From assembly GCA_003244055.1 (NCBI GenBank), contig QHBZ01000121.1, positions 1 to 33,286 on the forward strand: DNA of 33,286 nucleotides, given 5' to 3'. Shown one piece after another: positions 22,247 through 29,415 of the stretch. Source of the stretch: Pseudonocardiales bacterium (lineage in GTDB: Bacteria; Actinomycetota; Actinomycetes; Mycobacteriales; Pseudonocardiaceae). The translations under genes and the position numbers were made by a program. Within the stretch, counting starts at the first letter, position 1; every line of letters begins with the position of its first letter. The notes under the pieces were generated by a model. That model ran no database searches. It saw nothing but the letters and a program-made list of their open reading frames with translations, and had not been told where the DNA came from.

Positions 22247-23593
22247 GTGCGACGCCAGTTGGAACGAACGCTGTGGGCAACGGCCTTCCTCGCCGTGCTC
22301 CTGGCCCCGGCCTTGCTGGCTCCCGTGCTACATGGCCCAGTCACCGGCGACGGTTCGTCGCTGCTGTCCCAGCTTTCCGTGGGGCTGGGGCTGCTGGCCA
22401 CCTCGTTGCTGGTCTGCGCGGTTGTGTTGCCGTCTCGGCTGCGCTCGCTGACCCGCACGTTGGGTATCGATGGCGTGCTCGGGATCCACCGCTTCGTGGG
22501 GTTGGCCGTCACCTTGCTGGTGAGTTTGCACATCATCCTGGTGGTGGCGGCGAAGCCGGCGAACGTTGCGCTGTTCGATGTCGTGCACGCACCGAACCGT
22601 GCCCGCGCGGCCGTCGGTGCCACCGTGGCGCTGGGTGCACTGGTCGCGCTGACAGTGCTGCGCAGGCGACTGCGCCAGCGTTACGAGGTGTGGCGTTGGG
22701 TGCATCTGGCGCTGGCCGGCTCGGTGTTGGTGCTCAGCGCGTTGCACATCTGGTGGCTCAACCACCTGGTTCGGGACACCGCCATGCGGGCCTTGTTCAC
22801 CGTCCTCGCGGTGGCCGCGCTGGGGGTGCTCGGATACCGCTGGCTGTGGCTGCCGGTCTATGGGCCCCGGCGGGAATATGTGGTCCGGGAGATCCGGCCG
22901 GAGACCAGCACGGTGAGCACGCTGGTCCTGGAGCCCCGCCGCGACGGGCACCGGAGTGGCTACCGGACTCTCGAATTCGCTCCCGGTCAGTTCGCCTGGC
23001 TGCGTCTGAACCCCTCGCTCGGGGCGCAGGAGCATCCGTTCACCATCGCCTCCAGCGCGCACCTCGGATTGTGGACCGAGTTCACCATCCGGCACAGCGG
23101 TGATTTTACCAGCGAGCTGCGCCGGTTGCGGCCGGGCAGCCCGGTATGGGTCGATGGTCCGCACGGTGCCTTCACCCTCGACCTGCGGCGCTGCACCGGG
23201 CTGGTGATGATCGCCGGCGGAGTCGGGATCACCCCGATGATGAGCATGCTGCGCACGCTGGCGCACCGGCGCGACCGGCGCCCGCACCGGCTGGTCGTGG
23301 TCGCCCGGACCCTCGATGAGCTGCTGTTTCGCACAGAGCTCAGTGGACTTCAGCAACGGCTTGACCTCACCGTCATCGAGCTGCTCCGCCAGCCGCCGCC
23401 GAGCTGGACCGGCGCGTCCGGCGCGGTTGACGAGGACTTACTGGTAGCGCTGCTGCCCGGCGCGTTCCGGCGCAACCAGCTCGACTACTACCTCTGCGGG
23501 CCTCCCGCGATGGTGACCGATGTGCTGACCGTGCTCGACGGGCTGGACGTCCCGCAGCCGCGGATCCATACCGAGCAGTTCGACCTCGTCTAG
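22247..23593 (+). CDS. Ferric-reductase-like transmembrane flavocytochrome
   Basis: The 448-residue protein joins a ferric-reductase-like haem membrane domain with a ferredoxin-NADP reductase-type FAD/NAD domain. Six spans occupy about 1-205; helix pairs carry His in LGIHRFVGLA and SLHIILVV, and in WRWVHLALAG and SALHIWWLNHL, spaced like the bis-haem ligands of FRE/NOX proteins. The cytoplasmic part has EHPFTIASS (FAD), GPHGAFTLDL, MIAGGVGITPMMSMLRTL (NAD) and YYLCGPPAMV near the C-terminus. It should move electrons from NAD(P)H across the membrane, to ferric iron or another acceptor. The GTG start is leaderless. A DUF4142 protein follows by 53 bp on the same strand. Confidence 0.9.
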   Translation: MRRQLERTLWATAFLAVLLAPALLAPVLHGPVTGDGSSLLSQLSVGLGLLATSLLVCAVVLPSRLRSLTRTLGIDGVLGIHRFVGLAVTLLVSLHIILVVAAKPANVALFDVVHAPNRARAAVGATVALGALVALTVLRRRLRQRYEVWRWVHLALAGSVLVLSALHIWWLNHLVRDTAMRALFTVLAVAALGVLGYRWLWLPVYGPRREYVVREIRPETSTVSTLVLEPRRDGHRSGYRTLEFAPGQFAWLRLNPSLGAQEHPFTIASSAHLGLWTEFTIRHSGDFTSELRRLRPGSPVWVDGPHGAFTLDLRRCTGLVMIAGGVGITPMMSMLRTLAHRRDRRPHRLVVVARTLDELLFRTELSGLQQRLDLTVIELLRQPPPSWTGASGAVDEDLLVALLPGAFRRNQLDYYLCGPPAMVTDVLTVLDGLDVPQPRIHTEQFDLV

Positions 23594-23646
23594 TTCCACG
23601 TTTGACTCCACCTTTGACTGCCCCGTTGGAGAGAAAGGTTTCCTCT

Positions 23647-24588
23647 GTGCGTTCCCCGGTACCCCGATTTGTCCGATGGGTCGTTTCCCTGGCCGTGATC
23701 GCCGCGCTGACGGTTGTGGTGTTCCAGTACTGGGCCACGTCGCAGTACGGGGTAGCAATCGCGTCTGGGAAGGGGCCGACCAAGACAGCGGAATCCGCAT
23801 GGACGCCAACGCAGTGGGGGCCGCTCAGTCCCGCGGATCGGGATCTGCTGGTCATGGTCCGGCAGGCTGGCCTATGCGCCGGGCCGAGCGGGCAGCAGGC
23901 CCAACAACAGGGCGCCACCGTGGCGCTGCGGACCGTCGCCCAGCGCGTCTGGGTCGACTACGGCGACCTCGGCAATCAGGCTCGCTCGGTCGCCGGCAAG
24001 CTCAGTGTGCCGATGCCCGACCAACCCAGTGCGCAGCAGCAGAGCTGGATGCGGGACCTGTCCGGGCGCTCCGGCCCGGACTTCGACCGCATGTTCGCCC
24101 AAGGGCTGCGGGTCACCGACGGTGATGTGCTACCGGCCATCACCAGCGTTCGGGCCGGCACCCGTAACGAGCTGATCCGGTCGTTCGCGGCCAACGCCGC
24201 AGTACTGCTCAACCGCCAGATGGAGTACCTGGAGCACACCGGGTTGGTGGACTATTCCCGGCTGCCCGCGCCACAGCCCCCCGCCGCTGTGCTCCCCGCC
24301 GCCGCCTCTCCCGCAGCGACGTCCCCCGCTGCGACCACCTCACCCGCTGGCCAGGAACAGCGCATCGACCAGGTTGTCGACGCCACGCAGGTCCCCGTCA
24401 CCGGCCCGGTAGCCGGCAACGACGCGAAGGCCATGGTCGCCGCGCTGGTGTCGATCGCCGTGCTGCTGGCCGCGCTCGGTTTGTTGGGGACTACCGGCCG
24501 GCGCGCCCGACCGGCCCGTCGGGCCGATACTCGCCCCCAGCACCGCAGCATCTCTCACACCCGGCGACACGCCGCCCAACGCTGGTGA
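23647..24588 (+). CDS. DUF4142 (ferritin-like) exported protein with two membrane anchors
   Basis: The 313-residue protein has an N-terminal hydrophobic segment (about 10-30), a helical DUF4142 domain (about 55-200: LSPADRDLLVMVRQAGL through NRQMEYLEHTG), a Pro/Ala/Thr-rich linker with repeated SPAAT units, and a second hydrophobic segment (MVAALVSIAVLLAALGLLG) before a basic tail. The folded part would be outside the membrane and tethered at both ends. The GTG start is preceded by AAAGG eight bases upstream. DUF4142 proteins are distant ferritin-fold proteins of unknown activity; the location behind a ferric-reductase-like gene suggests a redox or metal role, which is inference. Confidence 0.85.
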   Translation: MRSPVPRFVRWVVSLAVIAALTVVVFQYWATSQYGVAIASGKGPTKTAESAWTPTQWGPLSPADRDLLVMVRQAGLCAGPSGQQAQQQGATVALRTVAQRVWVDYGDLGNQARSVAGKLSVPMPDQPSAQQQSWMRDLSGRSGPDFDRMFAQGLRVTDGDVLPAITSVRAGTRNELIRSFAANAAVLLNRQMEYLEHTGLVDYSRLPAPQPPAAVLPAAASPAATSPAATTSPAGQEQRIDQVVDATQVPVTGPVAGNDAKAMVAALVSIAVLLAALGLLGTTGRRARPARRADTRPQHRSISHTRRHAAQRW

Positions 24589-24603
24589 CCGGCTGAACAG
24601 GTC

Positions 24604-24924
24604 TTATCGCGGGTCGGGCACTGGGTGGCCGAACAGGCCCAGCAGCGCCTCGCGGTCGTCGTCGGCTGCACTGCGGTTGCGCCGGGTGTGCCCGCACGCC
24701 ACGCACCGCTGCACCACAACGATCTCGCCGCCCTCGGATAGCGCCCCGACCGGCTCCATCGCCGCGCCACACTCGGCGGACCGGTCGCCCGGGTTGACGT
24801 CGACGTGCCGCGACCACAGGCACCGCGGGCAGTGGTTGGTGTAGCCGCTGCCCCGCACCAGTGTCCCGCAGCGCAAGCAGGTGAAGTCCTCGCGGCGGCG
24901 GGTGAACGAGGGTGGTTGGGTCAT
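24604..24924 (-). CDS. RNHCP domain zinc-ribbon protein
   Basis: The 106-residue protein has four C-x2-C-like knuckles: CLRCG, NHCPRCLWSRHVDVNPGDR, the single Cys of SAECGAAM and CVACGH. The block N-H-C-P-x-C-L-x-S-x-H-V-D-x-x-P-G-D-R defines the RNHCP family; here the first Arg of the signature is Thr (YTNHCP). Two zinc ions are likely bound. No function is established. A start three codons earlier (24936) is also possible. It is convergent with the DUF4142 gene, with only 15 bases between stops, and divergent from the small membrane protein at 25003. Confidence 0.88.
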   Translation of the reverse strand: MTQPPSFTRRREDFTCLRCGTLVRGSGYTNHCPRCLWSRHVDVNPGDRSAECGAAMEPVGALSEGGEIVVVQRCVACGHTRRNRSAADDDREALLGLFGHPVPDPR

Positions 24925-24961
24925 CGCCGCCAGCATTGCACCCGCGTCCACCGGCGTCCGA

Positions 24962-24976
24962 TCAGCGTTACGCTGA
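24962..24976. promoter_or_regulatory. 15-bp palindrome in a divergent promoter region
   Basis: TCAGCGT-T-ACGCTGA is a perfect 7-1-7 inverted repeat, 26 bases before the ATG at 25003 and 37 bases before the RNHCP start on the other strand. It contains TACGCT (24969-24974), which could be a -10, so a dimeric regulator here could control both genes. Confidence 0.5.
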
Positions 24977-25002
24977 GTGTCTTCATGCAACGGAGGCAGA
25001 TC

Positions 25003-25461
25003 ATGATGCGGGTGGTGCGGGCCGCCGACAGGCGCACCTGGATGGTCCGAAGCAGAATCAGCTGGACCAGACGAGCGATGGCCGACGAGTTCGAGCATGA
25101 CATGACCGACTACGGCCACGGCATCGTGATGTTGGGGATCGTCGTCGCGCTGACCCTGTTCGTGGTGTTCTGGACCCCGGCCGATGTGGTCAGACCGGCC
25201 TGGTTCCTGCTGCTGATCCTGTTGTTCTTGTTAGTGCTGCTGGTGTCGTGGGCGTGGCAGCGGCCCTGGGTCATCACCGCGCACACCGATGAGCCGATGG
25301 GGACTGAGGGTGAGCGTTGGGAAGGCGTCGTGCGTGGCATGATACCGGCCCGGGAGGAGACTTACCAGGTCGTTGATGACCTCAGGAGGACGGGCAGTCC
25401 CGACGACGGCACCTCGGCGCTTTCGCGGGTCTCGTCCAGCACCCCCGGCCACGATTCTTGA
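25003..25461 (+). CDS. Small two-helix membrane protein, unknown function
   Basis: The 152-residue protein has a basic N-terminus (MMRVVRAADRR), two hydrophobic spans (about 42-60 and 68-86: GIVMLGIVVALTLFVVFW and FLLLILLFLLVLLVSWAW) and a hydrophilic, acidic C-terminal tail of about 60 residues facing the cytoplasm. The ATG has a strong GGAGG six bases upstream; the open frame further upstream overlaps the RNHCP gene and is ignored. I do not recognise the family. A 15-bp palindrome covers its promoter. Confidence 0.75.
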   Translation: MMRVVRAADRRTWMVRSRISWTRRAMADEFEHDMTDYGHGIVMLGIVVALTLFVVFWTPADVVRPAWFLLLILLFLLVLLVSWAWQRPWVITAHTDEPMGTEGERWEGVVRGMIPAREETYQVVDDLRRTGSPDDGTSALSRVSSSTPGHDS

Positions 25462-25513
25462 CAACGGACTCTCCGAGCCGATTCTGCGGGCCCGATTCTT
25501 GGCGACTGGGCCC

Positions 25514-25534
25514 ACGTCGGGTCGGACCCGTCGT
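25514..25534. promoter_or_regulatory. 21-bp palindrome upstream of the DNA glycosylase gene
   Basis: ACGTCGGGTC-G-GACCCGTCGT has nine of ten matching arm pairs and lies 32-52 bp upstream of the ATG at 25567, in promoter position. It is a candidate repressor site or a transcript hairpin. No -10 of high quality is seen. Confidence 0.45.
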
Positions 25535-25566
25535 ACATTCGACCGGAGTGCCGCACACTGGAAGGT

Positions 25567-26430
25567 ATGCCGGAGCTGCCCGAGGTCGAGGCGCTGGCGC
25601 ATCATCTGCGCGAGCACGCCGTCGACGCGATCGTGACGCGCGTCGACGTCGCTTCCCTCACCGTGCTCAAGACCGTGCAACCCCCCACGAGCGCGCTTTA
25701 CGAACGTCCGGTGACCGCGGCCACCAGGCACGGAAAGTTCCTCGCAGTGCACACCGACGGGCCCGCGCTGGTGATCCATCTGGCACGGGCGGGGTGGCTT
25801 CGCTGGTCGGACTCGTTGGCCCCCTCCGCGCCGCGCCCGGGCAAGGGACCGATCGCGCTGCGGGTGCATCTCAGTGGGGGGCGGGGCTTCGACCTCACCG
25901 AGGCGGGCACCCAGAAGCGGCTCGCGGTCTACGTCGTTGCTGACGGGGCCGGAGTCTGCGATCTACCGGGAATCGCCCGGCTCGGCCCGGACGCTCTGAC
26001 GCTGTCCCGCGACGCGCTCGCCGACGTGCTCCGGGGGCGCACTGAGCGGCTAAAAACGGCGCTGACCGACCAGACGATGATTGCCGGAGTCGGTAACGCC
26101 TACTCCGACGAAGTGCTGCACGCCGCGCGGCTGTCGCCCTACGCCACCGCCGGGAAGTTGACCGACGACGCCGTGGATCGGCTACACGAGGCGCTGCGGC
26201 GGGTGCTGCGCGATGCGCTGGCTCGCTGCGTGGGCCAGGATGCTGCCCGCCTGAAGGGGGAGAAGCGGGCCGGTCTGGCCGTGCATGCCCGCGCCGGTCT
26301 GCCCTGCCCGGTATGCGGCGACACAGTCCGCGAGGTGTCCTTCGCCGACCGCGCCTTCCAGTACTGCCCGACCTGCCAGACCGGGGGCAAGCCGCTGGCC
26401 GATCGCCGGCTGTCCCGGCTGATTCGCTGA
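25567..26430 (+). CDS. Fpg/Nei-family DNA glycosylase-AP lyase
   Basis: This 287-residue base-excision repair enzyme removes oxidised bases and cuts the abasic site. The start MPELPEVE gives Pro2, the Schiff-base nucleophile, and Glu3. RHGKFLAV holds the conserved Lys near residue 57. The helix-two-turn-helix reads DQTMIAGVGNAYSDEVLHAARLSP (about 171-194), and a C-terminal zinc finger has CPVCG followed by YCPTCQ. The finger spacing fits the family. Whether it prefers 8-oxoG or oxidised pyrimidines cannot be told; the LARAGWLRW stretch in place of the usual LGMTG-like region suggests the actinobacterial Fpg/Nei side group rather than canonical MutM. Confidence 0.92.
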   Translation: MPELPEVEALAHHLREHAVDAIVTRVDVASLTVLKTVQPPTSALYERPVTAATRHGKFLAVHTDGPALVIHLARAGWLRWSDSLAPSAPRPGKGPIALRVHLSGGRGFDLTEAGTQKRLAVYVVADGAGVCDLPGIARLGPDALTLSRDALADVLRGRTERLKTALTDQTMIAGVGNAYSDEVLHAARLSPYATAGKLTDDAVDRLHEALRRVLRDALARCVGQDAARLKGEKRAGLAVHARAGLPCPVCGDTVREVSFADRAFQYCPTCQTGGKPLADRRLSRLIR

Positions 26431-26455
26431 CCCGCCAGCGGCAATGGCGGCATCA

Positions 26456-26477
26456 GGGTGAACAAGTCGGTTCACCC
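26456..26477. terminator. Hairpin just after the glycosylase gene
   Basis: GGGTGAAC (26456-26463) and GTTCACCC (26470-26477) pair perfectly around a six-base loop, 26 bp after the glycosylase stop. No T-run follows. It could also be an operator palindrome. Confidence 0.5.
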
Positions 26478-26549
26478 ATGCTGCGGTGGTGCTCCCGGTC
26501 CGGTAGGGGTTCGCTTGCCCTGTGGTTCGGTCCGCCCCCCCAGCTCGTC

Positions 26550-26583
26550 CCGGGGGCTCCCCTTCGGAACGGAGAGCCCCCGG
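26550..26583. terminator. Second hairpin downstream of the glycosylase gene
   Basis: CCGGGGGCTC (26550-26559) pairs with GAGCCCCCGG (26574-26583) over ten perfect G/C-rich pairs, with a loop that begins CCCTTCGG. It lies midway between the glycosylase stop and the next gene. It is a strong candidate factor-independent terminator for a GC-rich organism, although no T-run follows. Confidence 0.6.
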
Positions 26584-26635
26584 TAACTGCGTGTTCACTG
26601 CGTGGTGGTGCCGCTCGGTGGGAACGACGTGGACG

Positions 26636-27034
26636 ATGGAGCTCCGGTCGGTCGACGAAGGGGCGCTGGACCGCCCGGTGGAGTGGATCTGCTCCGGAGT
26701 GCCGACCCAGCAGCCGGCTCCCGACCGCCAGACCGCCGACCTGCTCGGCGAACGTGGCCTGCGGCTGTTCCCAGTCGATCCCGGCCAACCGGCGCCGCAG
26801 ACCCGCAGCCGCCGGCTGATCGGTTACGTCACTCGCAACGGCGAGGTGATGCGCCTGGCGCTGCTGCTCGCCGATGTCGTCGACCAGGGGTGGGACCATC
26901 CCATGGTCGTGGCCGCCCGGTGGATTCAGGCCGGTCACACCGCCGAGGCGGCGATGCCGTGGGTCACCGCCGGCGAGAACTTGCCGAAGGCGGCCGAGAC
27001 CGTCCTGCGAAAGTCCTGCTCTCCGCCCATCTGA
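26636..27034 (+). CDS. Hypothetical protein (132 aa)
   Basis: The soluble-looking 132-residue protein has strong GC bias at third positions, so it is a real gene. The N-terminal third is polar with a single Cys in WICSG; the middle RRLIGYVTRNGEVMRLALLL and AARWIQAGHTAEAAMPWVT could form helices. No signal peptide, membrane span or known motif is seen. The ATG at 26636 has only a weak site (GTGGGAACGACG) upstream. It lies 54 bp before the LytS-type kinase gene and might be co-transcribed with it. Function unknown. Confidence 0.7.
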   Translation: MELRSVDEGALDRPVEWICSGVPTQQPAPDRQTADLLGERGLRLFPVDPGQPAPQTRSRRLIGYVTRNGEVMRLALLLADVVDQGWDHPMVVAARWIQAGHTAEAAMPWVTAGENLPKAAETVLRKSCSPPI

Positions 27035-27088
27035 CAGCGCCGACGACCCGCCGTTGTCACCTGGGGTCGAGAACGCGACTATGGACAC

Positions 27089-28324
27089 GTGACCCAGCTC
27101 GCGGTGGTGGGAGTCGTCATCCTCGCCGTGGTGATCGCTGCCGGGTTCGTATATCGGATGCGACGGCGCCAGCCGTTCGGCAGTGACGCCGATCGGGCCA
27201 CCTACACCGCGCTGCACACCATGGCGCAGGCTTCACCGCCGCTGCGGGATCGGTTGTCGGCCGCCTCGGCGACCGCGGCGGCACCGCATTTGCGGGCGTT
27301 GCTGAACTGTTCAGCCGTCGCGCTGACCAATGAAGAAAGCGTCATGCTGGCCTGGGACGGCGAGGCTCAGCATCACGCCGAATGGGTCGCCGAGGCGGCG
27401 CTGGAAGTGCTGAGCACCGGCCGCCAGCAGGTCCGCAGCCAGCGTGAGATGGACTGTGGGCGCGCCGACTGCCCGATTCGTGCTGTCGTCGTCTGCCCGC
27501 TGGAGGTCGACGGCGGCGTCGTCGGGACCTTCGGTGTAGTCAGCCAACGGCCCGCCGCGGCTGGTGTGATGCGGGCCGCGGCGGAGGTCGCCCGGTACGT
27601 CTCCAGCCAGCTGGAACTCGCTGAGCTCGATGAGTCCCGATCCCGGTTGGCGCATGCCGAGGTACGGGCGCTGCGCGCACAGATCTCGCCGCACTTCATC
27701 TACAACGCGCTCACCACGATTTCCTCGACCGTCCGCACCGACCCGGAGGAGGCCCGTGAGCTGCTGATGGAGTTCGCCGAGTTCACCCGTTACTCCTTCC
27801 GCTCCGCTGGGGAGTTCACCACGCTCGCCGAGGAGCTCAACAACATCGACCGCTACCTGATCCTGGAGAAGGCCCGGTACGGGGAACGGTTGCAGGTAAG
27901 GCTGCAGATCGCACCCGAGGTGCTGCCGGTGGTGTTGCCGTTCCTGGCGTTGCAACCGCTGGTGGAGAACGCGGTGCGGCACGGCTTGGCGGGCAAGCCC
28001 GGCGGCGGCACCGTTTCGGTCGTCGCCGAGGACGCCGGGTCCGATTGCCTGATCAGCGTGGAGGACGACGGCATCGGGATGGATCCGGACCGGCTGCGCG
28101 ACGAGATGACCGACTCGCACGTCACCGGTGCGCATGTCGGGCTGGGCAACGTTCATGATCGGTTGCGCGGGGCCTTCGGCGAGGAATGCGGTCTGGTGGT
28201 CGAGACCGGACCGGGAATGGGTACCAAGGTCAGCATGCGGGTGCCCAAGTTCAGCCGGGGCGTGCGCGCCATCGCGCCACCGACGCCGAGCGCATCGCGT
28301 GCGCAACCACCGGTAAGCGCATAG
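27089..28324 (+). CDS. LytS-type sensor histidine kinase with GAF-like region
   Basis: The 411-residue kinase has one N-terminal span (about 4-22), not the multi-span sensor of LytS or BtsS, then a GAF-like sensor (about 60-155) with a Cys pair in MDCGRADCPI (Cys123, Cys128) and Cys136 nearby. A helix leads to the His_kinase block LRAQISPHFIYNAL with His202, followed by FLALQPLVENAVRHGL (N-box), VEDDGIGMD (G1) and GLGNVHDRL. Cys spacing hints at metal, redox or Fe-S sensing, which is inference. Its partner is probably the LytTR regulator at 29416. The GTG start gives the membrane anchor at the N-terminus. Confidence 0.9.
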   Translation: MTQLAVVGVVILAVVIAAGFVYRMRRRQPFGSDADRATYTALHTMAQASPPLRDRLSAASATAAAPHLRALLNCSAVALTNEESVMLAWDGEAQHHAEWVAEAALEVLSTGRQQVRSQREMDCGRADCPIRAVVVCPLEVDGGVVGTFGVVSQRPAAAGVMRAAAEVARYVSSQLELAELDESRSRLAHAEVRALRAQISPHFIYNALTTISSTVRTDPEEARELLMEFAEFTRYSFRSAGEFTTLAEELNNIDRYLILEKARYGERLQVRLQIAPEVLPVVLPFLALQPLVENAVRHGLAGKPGGGTVSVVAEDAGSDCLISVEDDGIGMDPDRLRDEMTDSHVTGAHVGLGNVHDRLRGAFGEECGLVVETGPGMGTKVSMRVPKFSRGVRAIAPPTPSASRAQPPVSA

Positions 28325-28374
28325 CAACGGCCGTCATGTCACCGGGCTTGCCGAGTCGGCCGGGCCAACCGCCG

Positions 28375-28380
28375 TAGGCT
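28375..28380 (+). promoter_or_regulatory. -10 element (TAGGCT) of a leaderless promoter
   Basis: TAGGCT lies six bases before the ATG of the S49 peptidase gene, with no ribosome site between, so the peptidase may have its own leaderless transcript inside the cluster. The same hexamer serves the DMT gene at 7109. Confidence 0.5.
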
Positions 28381-28386
28381 GGCCGG

Positions 28387-29262
28387 ATGGATGTCAAGGA
28401 CCTGACCTCACGGCTGCCGCTGCCCGGCACCCAGCGCGAGCGCGGCCCCGTGGTGGCTGCGGTGAAACTGCATGGAGTGATCACGCCGACACCGTCGCCG
28501 CTGGGCCGTGGGGTGATCAACCTGGCTGCTCTGGATTCGGTGCTGATCCGAGCCTTCGGATACGACCGGCTGCGGGCGGTGGCATTGTTGATCAACTCAC
28601 CGGGCGGTTCAGCCACCCAGTCAGCACTGGTAGCGGATCGGATCCGCGGTTTCGCTGAGCTCAAGCGCGTTCCGGTGCTGGCGTTCTGCGAGGACGTCGC
28701 GGCATCTGGTGGGTACTGGCTCGCCTGTGCCGCCGATGAGATCGTCGCCCACCAGACGTCGCTGGTCGGCTCCATCGGGGTGGTCAGCCAGGGCTTCGGG
28801 CTGCACGGCCTGCTCGAGCGCTTCGGCGTCGAGCGGCGCCTGTACACCGCAGGAGCGAACAAATCCCGGCTCGACCCGTTCCTGCCCGAGCGAGAGGACG
28901 ACGTGGTGTGGTTGCGCAGCATGCAGACCGAACTGCACGGGATGTTCCGAGACTGGGTGTGTTCCCGCCGCGGCGATCGATTGGCGACCGGTCAGCAAGA
29001 CCTGTTCAACGGCGAGGTGTGGAGTGGTCGCCGAGCTCTGGAATTGGGTCTGGTCGACCGGCTGGGCACAATGCGGGGGGAGATCGCCAAGCGCTACCCG
29101 GACGCGGAGATCATCACGGTGGAGGCGCGCCGGCCGTTGCTGGCTAAGCTGGGGATAGGACCCGCGGCGGCCGCGCTGAGCGGGCGCGGCGGTCCGGAGT
29201 CCGCGTTGGCGGTGCTCGAAGCGCTTGAGCACCGCGCTGCCTGGTCCCGTTTCGGGCTGTAG
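28387..29262 (+). CDS. S49 family serine peptidase (SppA/SohB-like)
   Basis: The 291-residue peptidase has the S49 fold: ALLINSPGGS (about 67-75), CEDVAASGGYWLACAADEIV with Ser107 as nucleophile, SLVGSIGVV, and Lys159 in GANKSRLDPF as the general base. The Ser-Lys spacing of 52 equals that of Bacillus subtilis SppA (Ser147/Lys199). No signal peptide or membrane helix is evident, so it may be cytoplasmic or peripheral. It would cut signal-peptide remnants or other unfolded peptides. It lies between the LytS-type kinase and the LytTR regulator, an unusual place that may be chance or functional. Confidence 0.9.
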   Translation: MDVKDLTSRLPLPGTQRERGPVVAAVKLHGVITPTPSPLGRGVINLAALDSVLIRAFGYDRLRAVALLINSPGGSATQSALVADRIRGFAELKRVPVLAFCEDVAASGGYWLACAADEIVAHQTSLVGSIGVVSQGFGLHGLLERFGVERRLYTAGANKSRLDPFLPEREDDVVWLRSMQTELHGMFRDWVCSRRGDRLATGQQDLFNGEVWSGRRALELGLVDRLGTMRGEIAKRYPDAEIITVEARRPLLAKLGIGPAAAALSGRGGPESALAVLEALEHRAAWSRFGL

Positions 29263-29275
29263 CGCCGCGGCGCTA

Positions 29276-29297
29276 ACACTGAGCGATCACACTGAGC
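29276..29297 (+). repeat. Direct repeat ACACTGAGC x2 upstream of the LytTR gene
   Basis: The nonamer occurs at 29276-29284 and 29289-29297, a 13-bp period. It lies about 120 bp before the regulator start and just after the peptidase stop. It does not match the usual LytTR consensus. A perfect 10-bp palindrome GGTCCGGACC (29302-29311) is close by. Confidence 0.45.
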
Positions 29298-29415
29298 ACC
29301 GGGTCCGGACCAGGGGGCGCACCAATCCGCCAACTGTGGACAGCGATACCGGCCATGTGCGGGATTGCTGGTCCGGGGTTGGTGGGGGCACACTAGATCG
29401 GCAGAAAGGCGGTCG

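Noticed and set aside
22328-23356. A 342-codon minus-strand frame opposite the flavocytochrome gene
   Set aside because: Low-complexity His/Gln/Arg shadow of a gene with clear FAD and NAD motifs.
29276-29297. The nonamer direct repeat as a classical LytTR binding site
   Set aside because: Classical sites have two half-sites of about nine bases with a period of about 21-22 bp and a different consensus; a period of 13 bp does not fit.
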